64,000 nucleotides of DNA from Sapria himalayana (Eukaryota > Streptophyta > Magnoliopsida > Malpighiales > Rafflesiaceae): NCBI GenBank assembly GCA_029783825.1, contig JAREIK010010529.1, positions 83,424-147,423 of the forward strand. The letters run 5' to 3'. Every line of letters starts with the position of its first letter. Position 1 is the stretch's first letter. Positions 1 to 12,600 of the stretch are shown here, piece after piece. The notes below the pieces were generated by a model. That model was given only the letters and a program-made list of their open reading frames with translations, did no database searches and was not told where the DNA came from. Position numbers and translations under genes: made by a program.

Positions 1-100
1 TATCTTTATATCTCTTTATCTATCTATCTATCTATCTATCTATATATCTATTATTCTATCTATCTATTTAACTCTATCTATATATCTTTTTTCTTAATTT
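1..100 (+). repeat. (CTAT)n tract inside CACTA element 1
   Basis: Short CTAT-type microsatellite at the window edge. It replaces the sequence expected just after exon 1 of the TNPA-like gene of element 1. The homologous site in element 3 (about 47193) has a donor-like GAGGTAAAAG and ordinary intron sequence. The tract probably continues to the left of the window. Confidence 0.8.
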
Positions 101-489
101 ACATATTTCTTATACCTCCCATCCACAATCTCAATTACCAACTTAATACTGAATGTAGAGGAAGACACAACATTTTATGATGTCGATGGTATTGTAAATG
201 GGGGAATTGTCGGTGTAAAAGGTGGGGTAGAAATTGATGATGGATCAAAAGTGCGTGCAGGAAAGATAATGGGTGGTGGGCTTATATCTAATAAAAGTGA
301 TGGTAAAGGTGTCAAAGATGATGATGATGATGATGATAGAGATGGAGATGGTGATTGTGATGTTGAAGTGTGGATATTATAGGTATGAGATGGTACTAAA
401 TTTGCAACAGGATGTAAAATACAAGATGAATTTCGCCCATTTCTACATCCACATCCACCTCCACCACGACCACGTCCTTTAGGTGCCAT
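101..489 (-). pseudogene. TNPA-like (Ptta/En/Spm) gene, exon 1 only
   Basis: The frame starts with ATG at 489-487 and reads MAPKGRGRGGGG, then a Ser/Pro/Thr-rich low-complexity region of about 100 residues, stopping near 175. Homology to the start of the element 3 gene (46827 onward: the same PKGR and GGGG motifs and a Ser/Pro-rich stretch) continues past that stop to about position 105. TNPA-type proteins bind subterminal repeats of CACTA transposons in the nucleus. Only the first exon lies here; the sequence runs into a CTAT tract where the intron should begin. The ATG is intact, unlike in element 3. It follows the TNP2-type gene by about 140 bases on the same strand, the usual CACTA gene order. 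A plus-strand frame at 273-482 is its shadow. Confidence 0.7.
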
Positions 490-632
490 CTACTATACAA
501 AAAATTAAAACATAGAACAAATAATAGAGATATGATGAACAACCATGCATTTTAGAATAATACACACCAATATATTTCAACAAAATATAAAAAGTCTTTG
601 ATAGTATAATATTATAAAATAATCATAACAAT

Positions 633-3600
633 TTAATTATCGGCATCTCTGTCATCCTCCAATGGATCTTCTGTCATTTCATCTGATTCTGATGAAAGTT
701 CCAACTAATCTTCAGATAGAAATCGTTCATCTTTAATTTCTATTAGGCCACTATTTTAGTCACATAAATTTATAGAATCTTCTTCTACATGCACAGGCAC
801 AATATTATTAATGTCATCTTATTGGAATCTTGGTGAAATAGCTATGCTTGCACTTCTTTCTTTAAATGTTGGTACTTTAAAATTTGATCGAGATTTAATT
901 TTGCAAATCACGCACTAGTGTTTCTTATCATGAGATAAACATGGATATGTACTATAATATACTTGAGTGGCTTGAACTACCATAATAAATAGAACAAATC
1001 GATTATATCTACTTTTATGGGTAAAATCAACTATCTTATAATCCGAATGAATCTTTGTACCCATATTTCATGTAGGATCAAACCACTCACACTTTAATAA
1101 TATAATCCTATTATTTTCAAGTCCAAAATACTCCAACACAATAACTTATGTGAGTTGACCATGATAATCAATCTCATCTACACTATAAATTGACCCTTTA
1201 ATACATACACCACTATTCATTGTTGCTTTAGAAGAACCATAAATAATAGTGTGAAATTTATATCCATTAACAATATACCTAGGATTGGTTGTCACATATC
1301 TAAATAGCCATTTACATAGATTCTGAATGAAAATATTGGAATTTCTATTTGAAGGATCATTTGCCTGTTGCATAAATTATACAAATGATGTTAAAAACTA
1401 AAAGATACTAATAAATTAAATAATTCAAAAATTTAAACTTAATAATTCACACATTGTTTTTGAACCAATTCAGAAATTTTATTTCTAGCATACAATCATC
1501 CTCATGGCTAGAAATTGTTGGCTGCATTTTTTTAATTGCTCAACATAAATACTACACAAATATAAATGGAGGAAGAAAAATGTAAATAAATTTTAACTAT
1601 GATTAAGCCTACAACCATTTTGGTTAGAGATACTCATTTATATGGTGCAACCTTTTAATAATTAAGTAACATGTAGCTCTGGGTTGCTTTGTACTCTTCA
1701 TTGTCATATATATTTTCTTTGCTCTTCCAAATGCTCTTCCAGGGTGCTTGAAGATAGATAACTTGTCCACAGAATCATTTTCTATAGCACATGACCTTCA
1801 TCAATTCAAGACACATTTCTATTCTTTGTTTTGGCATGATCCTCAAAATAATAAGAACAAAAAGATGATGCTTATTCTACTAAATATGCATTGCAAATTA
1901 AACTTTCAACTTTTTCCTTGTTTCTAACATTCAATTTAAACGTATGAAGATGCCTACAATAAAAATGTTAGGTTTCAATTATATTAAATTACAATATTAC
2001 TTTATATTTGAAATAATAAAACACAGCTACTTATATGTATTTACCTTTCAAAAGGATAAATCCACATGTATTGTACTAGCCCTGCTATCTTGGCTTCATA
2101 TGCCAAATGAATCGAAAAATGCTCCACTGAGTCAAAGAAGCTCTGTGGGAATATTTGTTCAAGCTCACAAAGAATAAGTGGTATGCCATTCTCCAGCCTC
2201 ACCATGTTATCTATTTTGATTGTGGTTGTAGTAAGCTATTTGAAGAACAAACTAAATTTTGTAAGGACCTTCCAAACACAAAGGGTAAGTGATTCACGGA
2301 ATACAATCGTTATTAATCTTTGCATAAATACAGTTATGACTTTTCATTCCAAATAACTTAAGATTCTTCATATCCACATATCTACCCATATCTGACACAT
2401 ATCCATCATAAAATTTCAAAATTTTAAGCCATTCACATACTATCTTTCTTGCATATTATCAAGTGTGTAACAAGCTTTAAAGAATTTTCCTATTGCCTCA
2501 TTCAGTTTAAATCAGGATGCTGACATTAATCATTCAACTATTGTCTTGATTTTAAAGTGTCTTTTGTTTTTCCATCTATATTAACGATAATGTTGAAAAT
2601 ATTGTCAAACATATTTTTTAAATATGCATTACACCCAAGTTATTATGAATTAAATTGGATTTCCATTAGGGCATGTCCCAAAATATATCGCATTTCCTCC
2701 ATCCAAATATTTTGCATATTGGTCCATTAGTTTCAATAGCATTATTTTTAGTTAGCTTCTTCATACGTAAACTATGAATCTTTGCCAAAATATCATCTTC
2801 AAAATGAATAGCTTGTGCAACTATTATCACTAATGTATTTTTTCGAAATGTATTTATATTTCTGGGAATGAATGATTCATAGTTAGAAAATTATGATGAT
2901 TATCAAACCATGACTATTTACCACTGAATTTGAGACTAAATGCATCAGACTTTTTAATGCAATACGGGCATGCAAATTGTCTTGCAATACTTCAACCAGG
3001 CAACATTTAATATACTGTAAAGTCACTTACTATCCACATAAGGGCTGCCCGCATAATAAAATTTTTCTTCTTTGAGATTTCATTAGTATTTATGCCAACA
3101 TCCCACAAATATTTTAACACTACTATAAGAAGCTATAATAAAACATCTAGCGTGTATTTCAGATTTTTTGGCCCTTGAACCAATATTGTCAAAAACATAT
3201 ATTGCTCCTTCATACACAACCACGGATATAAATTATAAAGTGTCACTATCACTGGCCATGTTGAATACTATTGTCCAGATTGGCCAAATGGCTGAAATTA
3301 ATCAGTGTAGAGACATGATCTCACATTTCGACATTCAGCAGCAAAATCTTGATGTATATGACTAGAATACTTTCAAGAAAGTGAATCTAATGGAAGAAAC
3401 ATCACCCCTTCTTCAATCTCATGTTCAGAATGTCACCTCATATCATTTGCTTTAGCATTTTATGCATATAGTCTCTATAATCAAAAATTTAAAGGAAAGT
3501 AATACATCTTCTTAAATGCAACTTTCATCTTTTGTCACATATCTATAACACAAGGTGCCTTCTTAAACCAAAGATGATCACAAAACTTAAAGCTAATAAC

Positions 3601-4199
3601 ATTACTTTGACCACCCCAATATATACATACATCCATTGAAACAACAATCAATTTTTTATACTAGTATTCTCAAACATATGATTTTGTAATTTCATGCTCA
3701 TAAGTCGAGCCACAAGTGACAATTGCGAATGTGTTTTATAGCCATGCCACAACTCATTATATGTAGCTTTAAGTATTTAATAAAATTTCTAAGCTTCAGG
3801 TTTTGGTGGTTCATCCATGTAATCCAAATTGAAGCCAGTACCAGTAGCTTCCATGACCATTCTATGATATGTGTATGATGCTTCTTCACCAAATGCAAAT
3901 AATTCAGTGCCCTAATTTTGATCAATGATCAGAGCGATTGTACTTTCCCCATAATAAATCCAAACAAAATAATTTGGTACAAAGCCATATTTAGCCAAAT
4001 GATATCTTAGAGTGTTTACATCACGAAATCAGATATTCTGACACTTGTAATTCTTACATGGACACTTAATTTTTTCTTCATCCATCCATCTTGATTGACT
4101 ACCCACAAAGTTGATGAAAGTTTCAAGCCTACTCAAAAAAAATTGATTCAAAATTCCATTCATAAATCTTTTGTACATCTACTGATGAACTGAACTCAT
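633..4199 (-). pseudogene. TNP2-type CACTA transposase pseudogene (element 1)
   Basis: Reading from the likely ATG at 4199-4197, the translation begins MSSVHQ and gives a transposase-associated domain with CPCKNYKCQN and LRYHLAKYGFVPNYF (about 4199-3950). The TNP2 core (about 3700-2740) follows, then GYVSDMGRYVDMKNLKLF and a DUF4218 region with SFFDS and HLAYEAKIAG (about 2440-2040). DUF4216 (PRYIVNGYKFHT, SSKATMNSGVCIKGS) is at about 1290-1150, and an acidic tail ends at TAA 635-633. In CACTA elements this protein acts at the element ends in the nucleus. Many in-frame stops and several frameshifts make it non-functional. Introns are likely between DUF4218 and DUF4216. The final GATGCCGATAATTAA is identical to element 3, so the two are one family. 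Domain family certain, exact exons not. Confidence 0.85.
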
Positions 4200-5700
4200 T
4201 TTTCCTATTTTATTTGCAAAGAATAATGCTCAATTATTATTTTGAATGAAACATATAATTACTTAAAAATATACTAATAATTAAATAAAATTTCTTTACA
4301 AATGAATATTTAAATATACTAATAATGAATATATAATTACAAATGAATATTTAATAAATAAAGCATTTTTTAGCATGGTAAAGATTAATAGATATCATGC
4401 TATTACTAGATGAATGGACAAAAATATGTGAATGGACAAGAAAGTAAAGCAAAAAGAAAAAAATTGAAATTTTGAAGGAGTAAGCTTCTCACTTCTCAAT
4501 GAAGATCAAATAGGACAATTTTTTTATGATTCAACTCAATCTTTGAATATTAAAATAAAAAAAAAGATTAAAATAATGGAATGGAGATTCAATTCCAAGA
4601 ACTATTGGCAAATGAATTAATGAAGAATTTAGACATGAATGAAAACATATTTGGAATTGAAAACATATTAAACAAAGTATTCAACTAGAAAACATAGATG
4701 TGAAGCAAGCTACAATTATAGATTTCTAGCCTTACAAATTTAAACAAATTAGAGAAGCAAATAATTATAGACATTAACACAATAATTATTTTGTGGAAAA
4801 CTACAATCAAAAGATAGTTTGGTTAAGAAAACTTACATACACCTCAATTAATACCTAATCAATAAGAAAAATGGGAAATTATTAATTTCACAAAATTAAA
4901 GATATGACCATCACTTATATACTAGTAATTAATGATTTTAAAACTTGTAATGATTTACTACGAACATCCAAATTAATATTGTGTGCATGAGGAGGATCTT
5001 CAGTCATTTATATTATTGTGATAATAATTTCACTTTACTCAATATTATTTTGAAACAAATATCTATTAAATAATTTCAATGGAAAATGCAATATATGGTA
5101 ATAGTTAAGCTAAAAGAAGAATTTTGTAATAACAAACTGCAAAATCAAAACACACCCTTAGCAAATGCAATGGTCTTGTGGGCAATCGCAACAAAAATGT
5201 TTAATGTTAATTAATTTTAATTTGAAACTATAAAATAAAAATGATAAAATAATATTTTTTTTGTATTCCAATGCTTTACAATATTATATAAATAAGCATA
5301 TGATAATATTTTAACAACTCTCATTTATTAGTAATAATGTGTATTAATACTTAAAATTCAACTAGAATAACAAAAACAAATTGTTTTGATGCATTCTGAA
5401 GATATAGAAATGTATTCCATATATATTTATGATTTATATTTAATTTTATTTATTAAACATTTTTTTAAAATGTAACAAATTTTTAATATGAATAAATGGG
5501 TAAAATTAAAATTCAATTAAGTTCAATGATGCTTGATTTGTTTGTTAATATTCATGTCTCCGTTTTTTTTCAATGAATTTAAATGAGCTTGAATATTAAT
5601 CGATATTTTTAACATTATTCCATCTGTTCAATAAAATATATATACCTACACACAAAAAACAATATATATATATATATATATATTATAAACATCAATTAAA

Positions 5701-5731
<31 letters not shown>

Positions 5732-5849
5732 TGACACATCAAAAACAAAAGGCTCGATAAATTGAATCTTGAGATAAAAGTGAGACTCCTTGGAGGTAGT
5801 AAGTTCAAACTCCACGAGCTACAAAAATATTGTCAGGATAAGAAATAAT
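4200..5849. other. AT-rich stretch upstream of element 1 transposase, no gene seen
   Basis: It lies 5' of the minus-strand transposase and is probably the untranslated leader or 5' region of element 1. No long open frame, no domain and no clear tandem structure is visible, apart from two short (TA)n runs near 5661-5683 and 5708-5731. A TTCAAACTCC word near 5810 resembles a tRNA B box only weakly. Confidence 0.5.
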
Positions 5850-6384
5850 ACCACATTTAGTTATATTTAATTATATAGAGTTTTATATAGTTATAAAAAT
5901 AATTATAAATAGTTATACACATATAGTTAAACATAATGTCGTATGTTGTTATACATGAAATTATAAATATAGTTACATGTGGTTATACATGTAGTTACAC
6001 ATATAGTTATACTTATATTTATATATGTAGGTATATTTATTCGTTCATATAATTTTATATATTTATACATATTGTAATCTATAGGTATAGATATAGTAAA
6101 ATACATTTTTAAATACTAATATATAAAAATGTATATTAAATATATGTTGTTAATTATATTTTTAAATATAGTTATATATAATATTTTTATAGTTATACAT
6201 GTAGTCAAAGTCAATTATTTATTGTTATATATTCTTATACCTATAGTATATATAATTAAAAATAGAGTAAGATATAGTTAAACATATTGTTGTATATAGA
6301 TATATTCATACAAGTAGTTATAATTAGTTATACATAAATATATGCAAAATTATAAACAAATATATAGAATTACATATATTTATA

Positions 6385-6428
<44 letters not shown>

Positions 6429-9400
6429 CATAGTTACAAATATAGTTTTATTTAATTATAGTGTTACATAGGTATACAAATATTTATATATAGTTATAGA
6501 CATGTAGTTAAACATAATGTTGTATGTCGTTAACATGTAATTATAAATATAGTTACATGTGGTTATTCATATACTTATACATATAGTTATACTTATATTT
6601 AACATGTAGATATATATATATATATATATATTTATTCATATACTTTTAAATGTATACATATAGTTATGTATAGGTATAGATATAGTAAAATACATTTTAT
6701 ATACTAATATATGAAAATGTATCATAAATATATGTTCTTAAGTATATATTTAAATATAGTTATGTATAATGTTTTTATAGTTATACATGTAATCAAAGAC
6801 AATTATTTATAGTTATATGTTTTTATACATATAGTATTTATAGTTAAAATAGAGTTATATATAGTTAAACATATAGTTATATATAGATATATTCATACAA
6901 GTAGTTATAAGTAGTTATACATAAATATATACAATGTTATAAACAAATATATAAATTTAAATATATTTATATATATGAATAAATAGTTACAAATATAGTT
7001 ATATTTAATTATATGGAGTGTTACATAGTTATACAAATATTTATATATAGTTATACACATGTAGTTAAACATAATATTATATGTTATTATACATCTAATT
7101 ATAAATATAGTTACATGTGGTTATACATATAGTTAAACATATATTTATACTTATATTTATACATGTAGGTATATATATTTTTTCATATAATTTTATATAT
7201 GTATACATATAGGTATATATAGGTATAGATATACTAAAATACATTTTTATATATGAATATATAAAAATGTATATTAAATATATGTTGTTAATTATATTTT
7301 TAAATATAGTTATGTATACTATTTTTATAGTTATACATGTAGTCAAAGACAATTATTTATAGTTATATGTTCTTATACCTATGGTATATATAATTAAAAA
7401 TAGAGTTATATATAGTTAAACATATAGTTGTATATAGATATATTCATACAAGTAGTTATAAGTAGTTATACATAAATGTATACAAAGTTATAAAAAAATA
7501 TAGATTTACATATATATATATATATATATATATATGTATACATAGTTACAAATATAGTTTTATTTAATTATATAGAGTGTTACAGAGTTATACAAATATT
7601 TATATATAGTTATATACATGTAGTTAAACATAATGTTGTATGTTATTATACATGTAATTATAAATATAGTTACATGTGGTTATTCATATAGTTACACATA
7701 TAGCTATACTTATATTTAACATATAGGTATATATATTTTTTCATATAATTTTATATATGTATGCATATAGATATCTTTAGGTATAGATATAGTAAAATAC
7801 ATTTTATATACTAATATATAAAAATGTATAATAAATATGTCTTAATTATATATTTAAATATAGTTATGTATAATGTTTTTATAGTTATACATGTAGTCAA
7901 AGACAATTGTTTATAGTTATATGTTCTTATACCTAATAGTTTATATAGTTAAAATAAAGTTATATATAATTAAACATATAGTTATATATAGATATATACA
8001 TACAAGTAGTTATAAGTAGTTATATTTAGTTATAAGTAGTTATAAACAAATATATAGATTTACATATATTTATATATAGATATAAATAGTAGTTAAATAT
8101 AAATAGTAGTTATAAGTAGTTATATTTAACTTTATTTAGTTAAAATAAAGTTAAATATAAGTAGTTATATTTAGTTATAAGTAGTTATAAGTAGTTATAT
8201 ATAGATATATACATGTAGTTATAAGTAGTTATAAAAATGTATACAATGTTATAAACAAATATATAGATTTACATATATTTATATATATGTCAACATAGTT
8301 ACAAATATAGTTATATTTAATTATATAGAGTGTTATATAGTTATACAAATATTTTTATATAGTTATACACATGTAGTTAAACATAATGTTGTATGTTGTT
8401 ATACATGTAATTATAAATTTAGTTACATGTAGTTATACATATAGTTATACATATAGTTACCCATATAGTTATACTTATATTTATACATGTAGGTATATAT
8501 ATTTTTCATATATTTTTATATATGTATACATATAGTTATATATAGGTATAAATATAGTAAAATACATTTTTATATACTAATATATAAAAATGTATATTAA
8601 ATATATGTTGTTAATTATATTTTTAAATATAGTTATGTATAATTTTTTTATAGTTATACATGTAGTCAAAGATAATTATTTATAGTTATATGTTATTATA
8701 CATATAGTATATATTATTAATAATATAGTTATATATAGTTAAACATATATTTGTATATAGATATATTCATACAAGTAGTTAAAATTAGTTATACATAAAT
8801 GTATGCAAAGTTATAAAAAAATATATTGATTTACATATATATATATATATGTATACATAGTTACAAATATAGTTTTATTTAATTATATAAAGTGTTACAT
8901 AGTTATACAAATATTTATATATAGTTATACACATGTAGTGTTGGGCAGTTGAGCTTCCACGGTAGTGAGATTAAGATATAGAAACAATAGAAACAATAGA
9001 AAACAAGTAATATATATATCCAATCCAGTAACCATCCACTACAGAATCAAAAAAATGAGAAATAAACACTGAAAATAATGTGGTTCGCTAGTCGCTCAGA
9101 AGGACTAGCTACATCCACCAGAAAATGCTTATGTGTTACTGATTAAACCAACAGAAATTGTCTTACAGTATGTAGCAAACAGAACATCCATGATAAATCA
9201 CACAGAGAGGAGAGTGAGATGATGAACGGTTCCATGGGTCCAAAAACAGCCACCCAAAAATAAAATTACAAAACATTTTATATTAAAAATTCTCTCGGTT
9301 CATTTAACCGGAGCAGGGTCGGATCATGGGACTGGTTAGGCTTTACTCCAAAAATTGTGGCCCGCTGATCAGATAATAGGACCTCCATTATTGTGCTACT

Positions 9401-9548
9401 GCTACATCCTAGGCCACTTAATATTTCTTTTCTGCACTTACATGAAAATATTAAAACAGAAAAAACATTTGGGTATACAAACAAATTACATACACAGCAT
9501 GTAACTAAACATAATGTTGTATGTTGTTATACATGTAATTATAAATGG
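5850..9548. repeat. AT-rich satellite, period about 560 bp, six partial to full copies
   Basis: The anchor word AGTTAAACATAAT recurs at 5935, 6506, 7063, 7622 and 8375, and at 8938 plus 9505 once the LTR insertion is removed. Spacings are 571, 557, 559, 753 and about 563 bases. The 753-base unit is enlarged by local amplification of AGTAGTTATA words between about 8000 and 8220. Shorter sub-periods of TATAGTTATACA type run throughout. Open frames here (for example minus 7095-7352) are composition artefacts. One inverted copy lies at 43866-44335 in element 3, which makes the satellite a shared internal part of the CACTA family. Confidence 0.85.
8939..9499. mobile_element. Probable solo LTR, 561 bp, inserted in the AT satellite
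   Basis: The segment begins TGTTGGGCAG and ends CACAGCA, giving the TG...CA ends typical of an LTR. It is flanked by TGTAG (8934-8938) and TGTAA (9500-9504), a 5-bp target duplication with one mismatch. Other satellite copies read through CATGTAGTTAAACATAATG without a break, so the insertion point is clear. Its base composition is far less AT-rich than the surroundings. It contains GTGGTTCG followed by CTACATCCACC, words often seen in plant copia LTRs. No internal retrotransposon domain or second LTR is present, hence solo. A short non-autonomous element with the same ends is the alternative. Confidence 0.75.
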
Positions 9549-9715
9549 GTCCCATACCTAATGTTTTTCTACTTTTCCTTCCAATGAATGGGTCCCATAT
9601 TTACTGATTTCAGTTTTATCAAAAGGAGGGCTATCTTATTTTATCTTTATTATTCCTAAAACATTTTATTTTTGCACTCTCTTTCTCTCTAAATATAATT
9701 GCTGAATATCTTTTG
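9549..9715 (+). repeat. Junction segment shared with element 3
   Basis: It contains GGGTCCCATA twice (about 9547 and 9591), then TTTCAGTTTTATCAAAA and CTCTCTAAATATAATTGCTG. The same succession is found at about 48880-49009 in element 3, just before its GGCAGY units. The end of the segment (CTCTCTAAACAT, ATTGCTGG, GTTGAAGTTGCATGAC) recurs at 43800-43862. Confidence 0.7.
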
Positions 9716-10864
9716 GATTTTTGTTAAAGCTGTATGAAAATCAACTTTAATTTGCATTTGTTTATATCTATAATAATTATTTTTATATATCTAAGAATAT
9801 GTTTGTGTGTCTTCGAATTTTTTGGGTAGAGTTTTAGCCTATTATAGGTATGTAAAAGCCTATATTCAACAGCAGGAAGTAGCGTCAGTGTGGCAACAAC
9901 GGTAGTGATGGTAGTTGTGCCAGCGGTAGTGGCAGCGGTAGCAACTACAGTGGCAGCTATGACGGTAGTAGCCGTAGTGGTAGCGGTGGCAGTGGCGGCA
10001 ACGGTGTCAGTAGTGGCAGCAATGATAGTAGCGGCAGTAGTGGCAACAGTGGCAGTAGTGCCAGCAGTGGCAGCACTAGTGGCAGCGATGGCAGTGGCGG
10101 CAGTAGCAGTAGTAGTGGTGGTAGTGGCAGCACCGACAGCCATGGCAGGAGTAGAAGAAGCAGCAACAGCAATAGCAAAAGTAGCGGAAGTAGTAGCGGC
10201 ACTAGTGGTAGTAGCGGTTGTGACAGTGGGAGAAGCATCAATGGCAACAAATGCTATATATACGTATGTATATAGTCAGTATATACGTACATATAATGCT
10301 ACACTTTTTTATGTACGTATATATTGAATATATATGTACTCAATTTATATGTACGCATAATACTATAGTTTATATGTACGTATATTGTATTAATATATAT
10401 ATACGAGTGAAATGCTAGTATATATGTACATATTTACTGTAGTAATATATATTTATCAAAACATAGTTTTTTTTTTAATTTATTTTGATTTGTTTGAATG
10501 GTTTAAATTTCTTATAGATATGGTACCACATTGTTTCCCATATGAAACTTGTATAAGCGAAGGTTTTTTCAACATACATGAAGCACCGTGACTCAGATAG
10601 CTTTTTCATAGTAGAAAGTTAGTAATCGGAGGAGTAGAGGGAGAGGAAGCAACGTCAATGCATAGATAAATTATACTTTATGCATAGTCGGTAGATACAT
10701 TTATTTATAAGATATAATATAATTGTGTTATTTTTTTTGTTTTAGTTATTTAAAATATTGTATTAGAATAAGTTATTAAATGATTTTCTTTTGTGTTAAA
10801 AATTTTCATTTATAGTTTCTATCATTATTCAATTTAATATAAAAATATTAAATTATTAAATTAA
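9716..10864 (+). repeat. GGCAGY-core tandem unit 1 of element 1
   Basis: The unit starts TTGTTAAAGCTGTATGA, then carries TTTTAGCCTATTATAGG (from 9832), a GGCAGY-rich core (about 9880-10245), a block of TATATATGTACATA words, GATATGGTACCACATTG and a T-rich end. A Gly/Ser-rich frame without ATG is open from 9883 to 10275 (about 130 codons). Ala/Val, Leu/Pro and Thr/Ala frames are also open over the same DNA, so openness follows from the hexamer. Coding is unproven. Confidence 0.85.
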
Positions 10865-12150
10865 ATTTTTGTTGAAGCTGTATGATAATAAACTTTAATT
10901 TGTGTTTGTTCATGTCTATAATAAATGTTTTTATATATCAGTGAATATGTTGTGTGTCTCAGAATTTTTTGGGTAGAGTTTTAGCCTATTATAGGGTTGT
11001 AAAAGTATATTATTAGCAGTAGTAAAAATGGCAGCGGCGACAGCAGTAGTAATGACTACAATGGCGGTAGCGGTGGTAGTAGGGGTAGTGGTGATAGTAG
11101 CGGCAGTACCTGCGGTAGTGGCAGTGGTGGTAGTAGTGTTGGTAGTAGTAGTAGTAATGGTGGCGGTGGCAACAGTAGCGGCGGTGACGACATCGGTGGG
11201 AGCGGTGGCAGTGGCAACAGCGGCAGCTGCACCAGTGGCAGCAGTAGCGGTATAACCGGAAGTAGTGAAAACACTTGAAGCAACGGCAAGACCAAAAGTA
11301 GTGGTAGTAATGGCAAAGGTGGTGACAATGGTGGTAGCGGTAGTAGTGATGGCAGTGGCAGCAGCAGCGGCAGTTGCGGCATCCAGTGGTGGCAGCCACT
11401 ACAGTGGCCAGTGGCGACACCCGCTGTAGTGGCCAATGGTGTCAGCCGCTGTAGCGGTGATGGGGGCAACAACAGCAATAGCGGCAGTAGAGGCAGCGGC
11501 GACAGCGACAATAGCAGCAGGGGGATTGGCAGCAGCATTGGCAGCTACAGCAACAACAACAAATGGGGTATATACATATGAATAAAGTTAGTATATATGT
11601 ACATATAGTACTACAGTATTTTATATACATATATACTGAGTATATTTTTAATCAATATATATGTACACATAATACTAGAATTTTATGTACATATACTATA
11701 ATAATATATATACGAGAGAAATGCTAGTATATATTTACAAATATACTACAGGATTATATTTTTATCAAAACATAACATTTTTTTTATTTTATTTTGATTG
11801 AGTGGTTTAAATTTCTTACAGATATGATATAACATTGTTCCTCATACAAAGCTTGTATAAGTGATGGGATTTTTCACAGCACATTACGTGCTATGACACG
11901 GACTAATTTTTCACAAAAGAAAAATGATGATCAGAGGAGCAGAGGGAGAGAAAACAACATAAATGAATGAATATATTTTACTTTATGCACTGTTGGTAGA
12001 TGCATTGATGAAAAAGATGTAATAAGATTATGTTATTTTTTTGTTTCAATTATGTAAAATATTAAATTAGAATAAGTTATTAAATGATTTTATTTTTTGT
12101 TTATTATAAATTATTTGTGGTTTCATTTTTTATTCAATTTAAAATAAAAA
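10865..12150 (+). repeat. GGCAGY-core tandem unit 2 of element 1
   Basis: Second copy of the complex unit. TTTTAGCCTATTATAGG recurs at 10979, 1147 bases after the first copy. The GGCAGY core spans about 11010-11560. Its Gly/Ser frame is long but has one TGA near 11275 and an atypical Trp/Pro/Val patch around 11370-11450. The block of TATATGTACATA words and TTTCTTACAGATATGATA follow. The AT-rich tail runs into the subterminal zone. Confidence 0.85.
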
Positions 12151-12189
12151 TATTAAATTAATTAATTAAAAAATTTTAAAATAAATTAA

Positions 12190-12600
12190 ATTCTAAAAAT
12201 TGGTTTGAAATTTAAAAAGTTTGGGAAAAATACCTAGTTAATTTAGCAAGGAAGATCTATATTTTAACAAAGAAATTTTTCATTGCTAAATTTATTTAGC
12301 TAGTGACTATTTCTATCACTAAAAGTTAGAGACAAGTACTTTAGCTTGGGAAATCTTCAATTATTTTTTTCGTTTAGAGAAGGAAAATCTCATTTATCTT
12401 ACTAATTTAGCTAGGGAATTTATATTTTTTATCAAGGGATTTTCCGTCACTAAATTTTTAGCTAGGGACAATTTCCCTTGCTAAATTTTAGCGAACAGCA
12501 CTTAAGATAGGGAACCGACCCATCGTTAATCCATCACTATATCATATTTAGTGACAGAAAACGCCCATTTAGTTAGGGATTTGTCCCTTGCTATATGGGA
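12190..12600. repeat. CACTA subterminal repeat zone, element 1
   Basis: Words such as TTAGCTAGGGA, TTAGCAAGG, CCGTCACTAAA and CCCTTGCTAAA recur many times in both orientations over about 400 bases. Clustered short motifs next to the terminus are what TNPA-type proteins bind in En/Spm elements. The arrangement closely matches 52560-52945 of element 3. Confidence 0.8.

Noticed and set aside
5750..5850. tRNA-like or SINE-like sequence (TTCAAACTCC, B-box-like)
   Set aside because: No matching A box at the right spacing, no cloverleaf and no A- or T-rich SINE tail could be seen.
7095..7352. 85-codon Ile/Tyr-rich minus-strand frame
   Set aside because: Lies in the AT-rich satellite and consists of its short sub-repeats.
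9724..11630. Ala/Val, Thr/Ala, Leu/Pro and Cys/His-rich frames on both strands over the GGCAGY cores
   Set aside because: All frames of the hexamer are largely stop-free, so openness has no meaning. The same holds for 49147-49474 and 50163-52099.
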